NCBI RefSeq assembly: GCF_047663525.1
Contig: NC_092602.1
Location: forward strand, 12,645,501-12,709,500
DNA length: 64,000 nucleotides
Direction of reading: 5' to 3'
From: Anas platyrhynchos
Lineage: Eukaryota > Chordata > Aves > Anseriformes > Anatidae
Shown here: in pieces, positions 23,061 through 37,000 of the stretch
Layout: each line of letters opens with the position of its first letter
How positions within the stretch are numbered: position 1 is the stretch's first letter
The notes under the pieces: model-generated
What the model was told of the DNA's origin: nothing
The model's database searches: none
What the model saw: only the letters and a program-made list of their open reading frames with translations
Made by a program: the position numbers and the translations under genes

Positions 23061-26000
23061 TCAGCTTGGTTTAGTAGGTGCCTTTAATCTGACAGTAGGT
23101 GTCCTCATTTGTACTTTTGCTTGCTGATTCTGGGCTTCAGATGTTGCTGGTGTCTGGGCTGGGTTCTGTACACCTGGAGCCTGAATTTGGGGAGATGCTG
23201 TTGTCACAACTTGCTGTTGTATCAGTTTCTGCTGGACGACTTGAGCAGTAGCAGTTGTTGCAGGAATCACCTGAACCTGCTGTTGACCTGCTGTTGTCTG
23301 TGAAAGTGTCACGGTTTGGGGCTGAGCTTGTACCTAGACATTAGGATAACAGGGCAGTTACAAAATAATACTTCAGTCTTAAGCAGCGCTCTTTAGATTT
23401 CTGTTCTACGGAAGGAGGTGTTTGCTCTCTTGACTGCCAAGCATCTTGGACAAAGCAGAAAGACTGGGAGGGATACTGGGAATTTAGGATCTGTGGCTTT
23501 AGTACAAAACGATGTTCTGTCACATTTTCTAGAACCTTATCACAATTAAAACTAAGAGCCAGGATGCCTTTAACTCAGATCTCCTCAGCGCAGATTCAAC
23601 ATGAAAATATATGGAAGGTTAAAAACAAAAAAAATACACTGGAAAATAGGAAATTCTAGTCTTACAGAATTGAAGGGACAGAGAAATGAACAGAAGGATA
23701 GATGGAGGGTCAAACGGGGAAGCACCCATATTGTGACGGTAAGTACAGCCACTAAGGCTTCCTACCACTTCCCAGCATTAGACTTTCAGACTACAGCTGC
23801 CAGTCTCTATCACCAATTTAAGGTAGAATAGTTTGAACTTCATCCAGAAATCTAATTTTCACTGTCCTACCCAGAGGAAGGGGGAAAGCAGCTCAACGTC
23901 TCCTTACTAAGAAAAGGTAATGAAAACTGAGCAGCTTTAGATGCCTTTGTCAAGAGGCAGAAGCCCAACGATCCTGCAAGGGCTTCTCCAGGGGACAGTT
24001 AACAATTGACTGACCCGCTGGGAAGCACCAGCACGGCAGATGGCCACATCCCAAACATCAGATGCTTAATATAAAGACCACAGTTAAAAAAAAAAATACT
24101 ACACAGGGCCTAATCCTACTGTCACTGCGTGTGTGTGAGGGGAGCCGTTTGTTTTTACCATGGAGTTCAACAGTCCCAGAGTTATGCCAACATCAATGAC
24201 TTCTGAAAAGCCAGTCCTTAATGTCCCTTGAAAAATTATCTAAGAGCTCTTAGTGACTACAGGGAGTAACTCGTGTTGACTAATTAGGTTTCTACTCCCT
24301 ACTGTCTACCTTGCCCTTGCAGCATTCACATCTGAGGTGGTTACCAGCCAGCTTACATCACTTTATCATCATTTTAAGATAAACAGTCACAGATTTTATT
24401 CCACACTAAAACACTGCACTATAAACTGTGACAGATTAAGAGCTGATTGGCTCAGATCTCTGCGCACTGAGGGCAATAACCTCATCCAGCATCCAAAGTT
24501 AAATCATTCTTGCCAATCAACAGTGTAAGTTATGCCTGTTGCTAACAGTCTGAAAGAGATTGTTCTAAACAGCGTTAAACAAACTGCCTGGTAGCTAAGG
24601 GAAGAGAGACCAAACCATTTGTCCCTCTTACCCTAGTGCCACCCGCTATCATTCCACATTTAGAACAGATACCGTACCATTCTGGATTTTAGTAACCACT
24701 TTGCATGGCTTTATGAACTGGAACAAAATAAACAGTAACTACCTATTAGCCCCAATTTTTGTAAAACAAATTTAGATGGTGCTCATTAGTTCAATTATTT
24801 GCTATTTTGATTAAACATCACAAGAAGCCAGTATGTAAAAAACACTTTCTGCTCTAGGAAATACTTTCTAAAAATCTGTTTTTCACCTCATCTACAGTGC
24901 TGAACAACACATTGCTTCATCTATCAAAGATTTATACTGAAGAATATACAGCAACCTGACGGTTTTCATGTGATTCATTTTTACAGAAGGGAAATTGCTA
25001 CATCCTTCAAGAATACTATCTATACCACAGAAGGGGAAAAATACTTATGTCCAAATAATGAGCTTTCTATAGGATTGTTTCCAGTGCTTTATTTGACAAG
25101 TGCAAAACCCACCTGTTGAGAAACCGAAACCATCTGTTGAATGTTGGCAACAGTAGCCTGTTGCTGGACCACTTGAGGAAGTTTTGCAACCTTTATTGAT
25201 ATGAAATAAAGAAAGATTTAGTCAAAATAAGAAACTGCTAATAGCAGCAACACACCATATCTATCAAAACTGCTACCAAGTGAAAACCTTTCCTGAGTCC
25301 TGTTCACTGCAAGTTGGTATCTTGGCCTTCTCAGTGATACTGTAGTTTTGCAAAAATAAACTTTTTTAGAACAGTGTATTGAGAACTTAGCTAAGAGGGG
25401 AAGAGGAGTAGTAATATTTTCAGTTTTAACTTTAACGTACTGATTTCCTCCCAACTATATATAACATTGAAGGCAGCACAAACTTTCTAAAGGGCTATCT
25501 TGTCTTAGATATACTTTTGAAAGCATAAGGGTTCCAGTTTCTAATCCCCTTCCTTTTCCTTGGTTAGACTGATCTAGTTATCCAGAGAAGAAGGTAACTA
25601 TAAGCTACCCTTGGCTGCTAGAGATTAGGCCAGGAGACAGCACCAGTAAACGGGAAGAAACAGGAAGAATCAAATTTTCCTTAGTAAATACAGTCCAAAT
25701 CCCTTGCTCAATAAAAAGGAGTAATACACTTTATTTCTTTCAAAGAGGAAAGGCAAACTTCTGTCTCAGATGGTTTCTTTGACCTGCTAAAAGGCAACAT
25801 ATTCATCACCAATTAATTTTATTATAAATATGATTTAAATAAAATATGTAGCTAGTGGGTGCTAAAATGCTACATCACCTGTCAGCTTTAGAGTTATCCA
25901 ATCACAATAGTGTTTAAAGGTGTAAAACTGTGTTACCTGTACCTGAATCTGGGCCTGCACTTGCTGCGTTCCGCCTGGCTTCTGGGTTTGGGAAATTGGC

Positions 26001-29000
26001 GTTGTTAAGAACTGTGTTTTAATGGCAGGCTGTGTCGTATAGGTTACTTTTTGCTGCTGTGATGTCTGCTGTTGGGTTTGGACTGTAACCTGTTGAGCAT
26101 TTATCTGCAGAAGAAAAAAAAAAGCATCAATAACTACAAAATGTATATGTATTTTAAAGAACAGGAATGTAGCTAACAAGATTAAATACATTTTATCATT
26201 TAAACAAATCCTGTCGTGTTTCAAAATAGCAAAATGAGCTAGGAGTGTCACCATAATTCAGAGCTGAAGCTTTACAGCCACAGAAGCATTACATAACTCC
26301 GTAGAAGGTCAAACAGTAAGTACCTTTTGCTGCACAGTAGCTTGGCCCTGTGCAACCTGAGGCTGGATAGCTTTCTGTTGCTGTGCTGCTTGATGATGCT
26401 TGAGTTTTAGAAGCTGCTGGACATGCAGTGGCTGTGCAACTACTGTCTGGCCTCCTGAAAATTACAAAAACAAATAGAACTGTAAGATTCTTCATTTTAT
26501 TGCTTTGTCCCAGTAACCGCAGCTTGCAAACAGATTGTGCTTTTATAGACTTACACATCCGCATAGCTTTGAGCACTGATAACCCACTGATTTTAATAGG
26601 AATAAGACACATAATTTTGACAGTAAAAACACTGTTTTATCTAAGGGCATGAGTAAGCTAAGTATGTGTTATTCCAGTCATACTTTCTACAGGAAAAATT
26701 CTTTCTGCACTACAGAAGATAGTTCTGAAAGACAAGTTTTTCTGTTTCCACTTCACATTTTAAAAAATGCAGTTACTATGACTTTATTTTTAAAACTGTA
26801 TCTGTTCACCTACTCGTACACACAGATTTCTGAGTTAAGAATCATACTAACCTCCAGATTAAATGGATTAAGTGCAATTCTCTTACCTCATTTTTGAAAC
26901 ATAATGGAGTTTAACCTCTACAGCTTTAGTTTTCAAAAAGTGTCTCCCACACAAGATATTACTTGAAACAAACATCCTACCTTTAAAAAAGTGGAATTTA
27001 AAGTTATGTTTTAGCAAGTGGGTTGACATACCTGCTGCTTTCTGTGGCTGCCCAATAGCAACACTAATGCCTGCAACAGTTACAGGGAGTGTAGTGACTC
27101 CTGCAGATGACACAACAGCAGCTGGAACGGATACCACTGGAGGTTTTGCCAAAGCAACCTGTGCTGCTTGTGGAGTTTGGGCCTGGATCTGTCCTTGTGC
27201 TTGAAGCTGGGAAGCAGGAACACGAGTCTAAGCAGTAAGGAATGAAGATTATTGTACTGGCACAAATATATATATATACTTATATATATAATTTGCTGCA
27301 TATAACAGATTATTATGAAGTGATAGTTGCAAATGTTTCCAAATATGTCTCCTTCACATCTCATACACATCACAGATGGTGTCAGTTGGTCTTTAAAGCT
27401 ATTTGTGTTAGCATTCTATCTTTTGTACTGCCTAAGTAATGCAAAAGGCGCTTATGTGCCTGAATAACCTGCATTCAGTTATTTTAAGCTAGCATAGAGA
27501 ACGAGCTGTCCAAGACTGTTTTCATGAAGTCAAAGAAAAACTTACAAGACGAGCAACTTGCAGGTTTGTCACAGTAGTGCCTGTGAGAACTGCACCAGGA
27601 CGAGGTGCTGTAACAGCAGTGAGCTGTTGAGTTTGCTGTTGCTGTTGCACTTGTACTTGTGCTGTTTGCTGTTGCGCTCCTTGCTGTGTCTGCTGTGCCG
27701 TCTGCTGCTGAGGAAGCTGCAGTTTCTGTTTCTGCAACTTGATCAGCTGTTCCTGCAAAAATAAAACACTTCTGTCATTTCAAATTCTTTATATGACTAC
27801 AGGAAAAAGAATGGAGATGAAGTTGCAGCTTTAAAGGAGAAAGATTCTATGCCAGACTTCAGTTTAGATCCAAGAACTAAGAACAGAACTCCTTTACACT
27901 ATGGGTGGCCAGTCAGCTAGAACTAAGTACTTTATATCCTGACCTACGGCGACAGTGGTGCTACTTGAAATGGCTATCAGACTCCCTGCCTCCTTGAAAT
28001 TTTAGTGAGATCACCTTTAACAAAGACCCACATTTCATTTTAGTTCAAGAAAACAGGGTGCAATACACACTGCTAATGATGCTTACAGTAACAATGAGAG
28101 CAACATGCCACATTTCTTCAAGGACATTTCCTCACCTGTGACAACTTGCCAACAGTTTTTATTTGAGCTGGAGACTGGGCTTGTGCCTGAGCCTGAATCT
28201 GAGGGACCTGCACTTGAGCAGCCTGCTGCTGCTGCTGTCTCAGAAGTTGGAAGTGAGCAGGGGTGATGGTTTTACCAGAGAGCTGAACTGTTGGTGTAGC
28301 TGTGAATAAAAAAAATAAAAAAATAAATCAGTGAATGGATATTTCACTGAAAATTTCACATTCAAAGACCCTCAGTGAATGAATTAATTCAACACCAAAT
28401 TTAATTCTGTGATTTCACCTGAAAAGCTACATTACAGTTTGTGGACTAACCACAAATAACAACACGTTCACATAACAATGATGAAAAAACAACATAAATA
28501 ATACAATATGTACTCCTTTCTTCATAATGGGTTTTAGTTGCAACACTCGATTCTAATATTTTACTGCTAGATTGTTAATAAACCTTTTTAATTGTAATGC
28601 CTAGCGGCCAAGCCATTCTCTACTGCAACACTCCATCCATAAATACTCACTGGCAAAAAAAATATATCATCTAAGCACCAGCAATAAGCAAGTTAAAAAC
28701 CACAGCATCAATTAACTGGTCTGTCTACAGATCCAGACTTTCAACACTGTGGAACTTCAGAGGTCAAACAAAGTACAGGAATTCTGAGGTCCTTTGTGTA
28801 CCCTATGAAAAAATCCCTCAAACACGATTATTACCTGGTGTAACCTGAGTCACCAAAGATCTTGTCTGGGTCTGCACAGGTGTTAAGTTTGTAGTTACCA
28901 CTGCTGATGCTGTCACTGACGTTACTGCACGAACCCCCTGCGTAGATGCAATGGTCACCAGTTCTGTGGACGCAGCAGGTGCTGCCGCTGTCCGCTGCTG

Positions 29001-31084
29001 GGTGTGTACCACTTGTGCAGTTGCAGTGCCTCCTGAAGTCTAAAGAGGAACACAGTCATTATTCCTCAGTTCTCATACCTCACATAAAACTACGCAACGT
29101 TCTGGAAATAGACTATACAGTTTTAGAAACAAACAGCAAACATAAAGCAAAGAAGGTCCAAATCTTTCTAACACAACTGTTTGAATATATCTCACAATTG
29201 GCATCTGGTTAAATCTTTTTCAAACATGCTAATCACCAAACCCTTAACTACATTGCAGTTCACTACCCTTCCTTTTTTTGCTTAACCTTTTTAAGATCTT
29301 GCAACCTGAAAATAATAATAAAAGATCATAATTAACAGAGCATAAAATTATTACAGGCTGGCAATGATATTGACATAAACAATTTCCGAAGACAGCACTC
29401 AATTATGAACTAATTTTAACTGCATTATTTCTTAAGTATTTTGTTCTGATAAGCCATCCCAGTGTATTCTGGTATTTTGGTATCACAAGACGCACGTGAA
29501 GCTAGCAAGGAGCAGAAACATAGCAAAAAAGGAGCAGAACATAGAAAGCTAATGCAGGAAGCAGATATGCAACGTGCAAACAAAATCAATCCAGAGCTAC
29601 AACTGGTGCTGCAATCTACTCACAGTCAATGTTCCGGGTATAACTGGTGAAGCCAGACGTTTATTGATGGGCTGAAAGGTAGCAGCAGGGACTCCAGCAA
29701 CGGTATTCACTATGACATTTCCACTCACTGTAGCTGAAACCAAACCAGGATTAAACATGAGATTGTAAGGAAAAAAAAAAAAAGAAAATCTGAATATCCT
29801 ATCATCTCCAATGCCCAATTATAAAGTCTTCTTACCAGTCTGTATACTTGTCCCCGTAACTGCTGTTTTGATTGTGCCTGCCTATTTAGAAGACAATTGA
29901 GGTAACAGTTCAGAAAACAATAAAAGAAAATTGAATATAGCTCTTATACTACTATGTTGTTTAACAAAGTGATGTATTCAAGAAATGACAATTCAAGAAA
30001 AATACAATAAAATGAACAGATAGTTCTACAACTACTTTCATTTTGCGTAACAACAATTTCTGTATATATTAGGATTCTGCCACACTAATGAGCAATTGGA
30101 GACCAGTCAAATTTCTGGTCACTTTCTTCTTAGAAGAAGGGAGTGATGTGTTACTCTGGCACGCCTCAGGTAACCTCTCACACATGAGCATCACTGCGCA
30201 GTAGATACACAGCAATACTTGTGGGTCAGAGCACTTTGTCTCTTTCTGTAAAGCTGCAGTACTCTGTTCTTTCAACAACTGAATTATAATCACCACTACC
30301 TGCACACTTTAGTGTGCAAACTGAACTGACTCTAATAACAAAAGCCTCAAACTTGTCATCAGAATTACTAATAGACTCTAGATTTAAAGAAGCCATGAAA
30401 GCTTTGCACAGATTTGCTTTGTAGGTCCTGTAGAATGTAACATTGTAGAATGTAACATCGCACTTTCCCAGCTGAGGTTAATTTACTCAAAGTCTTGTTT
30501 TTTAAGTTAATTTATCAGAGTAGCCGATACAGCTACAGTCTCTTTATTCTCAAAGTTCTTTGCATACACAGTGTAAATTCATTTTCTTAAACTTTAATCA
30601 AAGTCTAAACTCAAAAAGACAAAAAAAGTCTTTGCAAAGCATATGGCATTTTTTCACTTCTGAATACCAACACCTATTACAATAATGCTATGAACAGAGT
30701 TTTAATAAGAGAATAGAAAAAGATGGAGAAGAAGATACCAAGCATACTCAGGAAAAAAGAAAAAAAAAGAAATAGCTTTTATTTCCCTATACTGACCTAA
30801 AATGCAAGTAAAAACCACAAATATAGTACACAGAAAGGAACTGAAGTTACTACATCAGAGACACCAAGCTCTCCCTTTCTTACCAATACTGCTGTGTTGG
30901 CCACAGTAGTTACTGCAGTCTGTACTACTGCCTGTGGCTGCTGAACTACCTGTGCCTGAGCCTGCGGCTGAGGTTGGGCTTGTGCTTGCTGTACAGCTGG
31001 TTGCTGAGCTTGCTGCTGGCCAGCTTGCTGCTGCTGAGGTTGCGGACCTGTCTGTTGCTGTGCCCTCTGCTGTTCAACCAAAGC
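23061..31084 (-). CDS. EP400: EP400 exons: Gln/Thr/Val-rich C-terminal tail
   Basis: Exons 30884-31084, 29836-29881, 29624-29733, 28835-29039, 28136-28299, 27546-27752, 27032-27227, 26324-26454, 25943-26104, 25113-25190 and 23061-23333 encode residues 2067-2656 and the TGA stop. The sequence is dominated by Gln with Ala, Val, Thr and Pro, for example [40 protein letters not shown] and [20 protein letters not shown], ending in [14 protein letters not shown]. The exon at 28136-28299 carries a five-glutamine run where human EP400 has a long polyglutamine tract. The exon at 25943 has an alternative donor six bases further on. Introns 29882-30883 and 23334-25112 show no other coding signal. Confidence 0.92.
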
Positions 31085-34000
31085 CTAGGAAATCAGAGTG
31101 TGAGCTTCATAGTCTTCAAAACAGTGCATAGATTAATCAGGATGTATTTAAAATGAAAAAGCCCCAAAGTTTAATTCTAATCAAGTGTGAATCGTACAGA
31201 CATGATTTCATTGTAGCTCTCTAACTATAAGTTACATGATCCAACTAGTTTCAAACTACAAGCTATAATCATGGTGATATAGCTTGTACTGTAACACAAG
31301 CAGTTTACCATCAATGAGCAAGGATGAATATCTCCTGAATAATTTTAAAAAGCAGGCTACAGAATGCCAAGAATAAAGAGATTTTTACATGTTTTATAAG
31401 ATTTGTACAAGTTTTTTTTTTTTCACATGTGTTTCAAAACGATTTTAAACAATTATCAATATCACATACAGGCCCAAGGAAAGGTCCCACTTTGGGCCTT
31501 GTGTATATTAAGAAGTTACAGCTACCCAGAAAAATGACTGTACCAGCAAACTTCGCCCAGGAGTTAGCCCTTCTCATACTTCCTCTGTTGTCTAGAGTTT
31601 AATTACTGCAGTCTACATATAACCAAGACGGAGACTGTACCTTTTTCTCTTTTGCAATACGCTCTGCTCGGAGGGATGCAACTTGAATTGGAGGAAGTGG
31701 CTTATCATAGTTAATTCCACTAGAAACAATGGTAAGACAAAGTACACAATAGTTAAAAAATAAATAACTGAATATATAATAAATAATTGAATAAATAAAT
31801 AGTTAAAAAGTACTTTTTACACAATCAATAACTCCTTCAAGATATAAAGTGCCCACCTTTCTGCAAGAACAGATGCATGCTTTGGATTCTTCTGGAAAGG
31901 ATTCATGCCAAGTCTAAAATTGAGCAAAATTGTATTATTGGAGATAGAAGAAATTTAAAACCAACATTTAATTTCACATGTTTTAGTAGTTGCAGTTGTG
32001 GTGAAGTTTTCATGATATACCTATTAGTACTGGAGCCTAAATAAAGACAGACATTTTAAGAGAGATTCAGAGTAAATAATAAATGAATACAGAAAACAAT
32101 ACTGCAGCAATCTACATAAAAAACAAAGTGCTACTAATCAACACAGACATTAAAACATTTGCAATTCAGGCGAACAGAAAGTCTGGTTTATAAAGTAGAT
32201 TAAAAAAACAACCAAGCTCTTAATCACATATAAAAACAAATTCACACAGTGAGTAAAATCTAACCCAAACACACAAAATATGAAGATGTTCCAATAACAC
32301 AAGGAAAGAGGTCAAGAACAGAGAAGCAAAACAGCAGTTTGAAACAGATTGTGAAATAACGCTCAGCTGGGAGAGCAATTCAGAACAAAGTCTCCAGGAA
32401 GTCTGTGGTGATGGGGAGATCGGATGATCCCAGTTAAACTTACAGAGGTTTGATAGGTGGACTTCTTTTCCCTGCAATCATTTTCATCATCTCAAAATGG
32501 TTAGTATAAAGCTGTGTGTGGGTGGCACCTTCATCTTGAGCATAGATCTGATTGGTACGAAGTGGGCGACTGTTTTTAGTCTAAAAAATGAAAATAAACC
32601 AACTTTTAATTGTGAACACACCCCACACTGCATTTTGTCTATGTATAAACACATGGTGCGCTTGTAGATTATTTAAAAACGATCTCCAACATATCCTACC
32701 ACAGACTGGTTTCTGCCTCATGTCATTGATAACTTACTGTTACACAAAACTCTATGGGAAATATATAAAGAAAAAGCAAAATAAGGAGCAGTTCTCACGG
32801 TCACACTGGCATCAGCACTTGGGGACATACAAAATGGCAAACTCTAATTTGAAAAAGAATCTTTGCTTTAGTTTAGATCTTGCAAGTTTAATTCAGTACC
32901 CAAACCAAGAGCCCATTAGTGTATAGTTATGCATAGCGCACACATAATATAATAAAACCATCACTGCACTGCTCTCCCAACAAAGCTATGTTAACATCCA
33001 ACACACCATGCCATTCTAATGCTTGGCTCCTCCTAAGTGGAAACTGCCAGTCAGGGACAAACCTGCTTATTAGTCAGAGAATGTGACTACAGTCAGAAGT
33101 TCTAGATTCTCTACCCAGTTCTGTCACTGAGTCGCAGTAGGATTTGGAAGAAGTTGCTTATAATCGTGGAATTTATTTTGGTTTCTGCAGCGCATTATCA
33201 TCCTCATTTACAAAGAGGTGCTTCAAACATTAAGTTCACTACGTATTTGTAATCCACTTAGACCCTGCTATGAAGTATGTCCTTACAGATCTTAAGTACC
33301 ATCATAATAATCAGGATAAGTTACATGGTGGTTGTTAGATGGAAAAATATCCACTACAGTTTAAGTGAAAACAAACTTCTTGCATGATTTAAAAATTATC
33401 TATCAAATCCAAAAGCTGAAGTCTGGTGTCAATCCACTGTATCAACAAAGAAAGGAAAAAATAAATTTGGAATTTTAATTGATGTTTCAGAACTCAAGTA
33501 ACACTCAACATGGATCTCATATGAATTATCTGCCCACCTCCATTGCTGCTAAATACCACAGTGTCTAGATTTGATTTTGAAAGAATACCAATGCACACCT
33601 TATAAATACTTTTTGTCTTCTTTTTAGGATTAGCTTCGTACATTAGCTGTAAAATAAGAAGGAAAGTTAGATGATCTTTTGTGGAAGATTTTGTTCAGGT
33701 GCTTTTTCTTTTCAAAGAAATCATATAAAATAAGTGGAAATCCTGATGAGGATAATTTTTTAATCTTTTAAAAGTTATTTATTTACACTGTTGAAACATT
33801 TAACTAAAAAAAAAAGTGTTTACGGAGATAAGGAAAAAAAAACTCTACAAACTTAATGTAAAAAAGATGCATCACTCTATATAAACTCACCTTTCCTTCT
33901 TCCCTTGGAATAATGACATTTTCATATCTGTTTCGGCATTGTTTTGGTGAGCGATAGACTCTGCTGCATGAGTTAACAACATCACTAACAAGGTCCCAAT

Positions 34001-37000
34001 TGGGAGTGTGTGCTGGCGATACAACAGCAAGATTTAAAGGAAGCTCCAGCAGCTGCTTCACTGCCTGCAACAGATAAGGGTACAAAAGCTTCAGGTAACA
34101 AATCATTCCAATCTTCCAAACCAATCCTTATTTGCATGGATCCACATGCCATTATTACAATGGGGCAGAGCTTAGAATTCAGTCCATGGGTTCACCTATG
34201 TTCAACAGATAATAAATATGCATAAAATGTTTTTATACAGATTGATGTCTGCATAGGTAGAGCTGCCATTCAAGTGCTGCTCTCTTCTCAAAGGTGAGAA
34301 GAACTTTAGCTGCATTATCTAACATCCAATCAGACTAACCTGGGCCACAACAGTAAGCAGTCTCTACAGCAAGAACAGAACTTAATTTATCCTTAGGGAA
34401 ACACAAGCGATATGCAATCTACTCTGAGTTAGATCAGCAAAATGCCAAACAAACTGTAAGGAATTACAAATAAACTTGAAGAGAGAAAGTGCTGAAAGAG
34501 CCATTTATGACATTAGAAGCTAAAATACAATACATAATATCAGCAGAAAGTGCAGGTAATTGCCTGACCTGCAGAAGTGCCCAGTCTTCACTGATCAACC
34601 ACTCAGGATTATCCTGTCCAGCTTCAGCAGCAGGTTTGACAAGTGTCGGCAAAGGCTTTGCAAACTGTGTTTGTTGTTTCAGCAAGATATTTTTCTTCTG
34701 GTCCTTGCCTTCTCGTCGCATTTTCAACATTCCTGGAGTTGCTCGATCAAAAAGTGAACGAGGAGGAATAACTGTCTCTCCATGACGTTGCTTTTTCTTC
34801 CTACCTGCAGCTAAGACCAAAAAAAAAAATCCTCAGTAAACAGTTACTACCAGTTTGATTCATGTGCTACGTACAGCTGCAAAATGCTCCTGAACACGCA
34901 GAGTATTCCATACTACTTCTTAAAAGCACAGTGTCAGAAACTATAAGGGTTCTGGCCATACTATGTTTTAAGTAAGAACAGTCTAACTCACACAGCAGAA
35001 TACCTATTTTCTAGAAATTCAGAAGTAAAAATAACCGTATGTCTAAATCAAAAGACACGCTGTCTAAGACAGACTGAATTTTTGGTGATACAGGACCACA
35101 GTGAGACAAGAAACGCACGTTTGATCTTTACTAGACCAGACGTGTAGGAAGTATCAAAAATCCTGACGTTTTTAACTTTCAGCAATAAAACTTCCAACAG
35201 TTTTGAACAAGCATTTACCAGAAGGATCTGTTTTGTGTCGTTTACGTTCCTTCCTAACATACACTGGAGGCAACTTTGATTCTGGAATAGGGGTGGTATC
35301 ATACATCAGGCACATAACTGAATCAATATAGATATCATTGTCATCCTGAGGTGGAGTGGGGGGAGTCCAAAGCTGCACAGAAAAAAAAAAAGTAGTTACT
35401 GCACTATTAACTAATCACGGGTCTTTATGTTTCAAAAGATAAAAAGCTTATTAGGCTGCCTGCTACTACATGTACTTACTGGCATAATTTCAGTTTGTCC
35501 ATCTGGACCTTCATAGACATACTCCTACAAAGCAAAAAGAGAATGCAATTCAAATGATCTGACCGAACCCTGAAGGAAAAGGTATTCTCAGAATACCTGA
35601 GAAGACTTCACTGTTAACACTTCAGAAATATAATAATCAGGAATTACTTTGTTGTATGCATCCTCTCGAGTGTAGGTGAGAAGTTCTTCTTCATCATCCC
35701 AAAGCATATTTTGTTCTTTTTCCTTTAACTCCTTCATATGCTGGACTTCCCATGCTTTCTTTACAGTTTTCAATTCCACCTAGGTAAAAGTTAGAGTCCT
35801 TATAAACTTCATGCAGTAACAGACATTAGATCAGAAATTACTGATTTGTGTTTTTACAGACAAATTCCTTAATCTTTGATATTTACAGGCAAAGATACTT
35901 TACATACTTTTATGGTCAGTTAAAGGAGATTTTGCGGGTATTGCAGGTATTTATACCCTTGAAATAAAGCAAACTGAGTTAAACATCCAAGACAACCAGA
36001 ACAAGCTCCTTTACCCAAATAAGCAGGCTCGCTGAAGCTAATGATATTTTTCCCTGCTATCAATGGAGTACAACAAATATTTGCTGAACTGTGCTGAATA
36101 ATGTCATTCCCATTTTACAAAGAATAAATGAAAAATTGACATCTGCTTAAACCTAAAGAATGACAAGATAGGAATATCTCTGTAAGGTATTCTTGGGGTT
36201 CATAAAGTACAGCAAGAGAAGACAATAGAGGTGCCTACAACATACTTACTCCATGTCACTGGAGCAACTTCCACTACACACTGAAAATATTAACCCCTGC
36301 TTGTATGCATTATGATGAAAAACATGGAATAGAAATATTTGCTATTTTACCTCATTCATCCGAGGCTCAGTCTCATCAACTGACACATGGAAGAGCTCTA
36401 AATAATTCAAAGCATACTTCTCAATTGGAGTCAACTGTGAGAATGTATCAAGGAAAAACAGTTAGTATTCAGAACAACAAAAGAAATGTAACTGAAGGAG
36501 ACTGTATCAAAGGTTTCCTGAAAACTAATCTCCCTTTCTGATAGTTTAACATCAGCTTAAAATCAGTAGGTTTCTCATCCATTTAATGAGGTATCAAACT
36601 AATTGAAAACAAAGTTGCTTTAAAGCAAGTCTGTAAAGGAATTGAAATATATGAACTAAATATGACTTTTTAACTAAATATTCATGGAAGGTCATGGTAC
36701 CTGATCCACAACAGCAACTAATTCCTGCAACGGTGAGGGCTCTTCGTTGTATTTTGTCTCGCAGAGCTCTGAGATTAAAGGCTCAATGTGCGACTCAGAT
36801 CTTATTTCTTGTATGTGATCATTTGACTCTTCATCTTCATGCTCAATACTGTTGAGGGCCTTTAAGAAAGACATTTTTTAAAAATAATGAGGACTTCAAA
36901 AACATGGAAAGAAGCTCCTGTAAGAAGTTCAATGAAGCCCAACACAAATTTCTGCAATAAATCTCTCCTCGGGCAAGAGAAACAGTCCCCAGAAAGATTA

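Noticed and set aside
30069-30305. Minus-strand 78-codon ORF in an EP400 intron
   Set aside because: No acceptor/donor in the right phase and no similarity; codon use does not look like the neighbouring exons.
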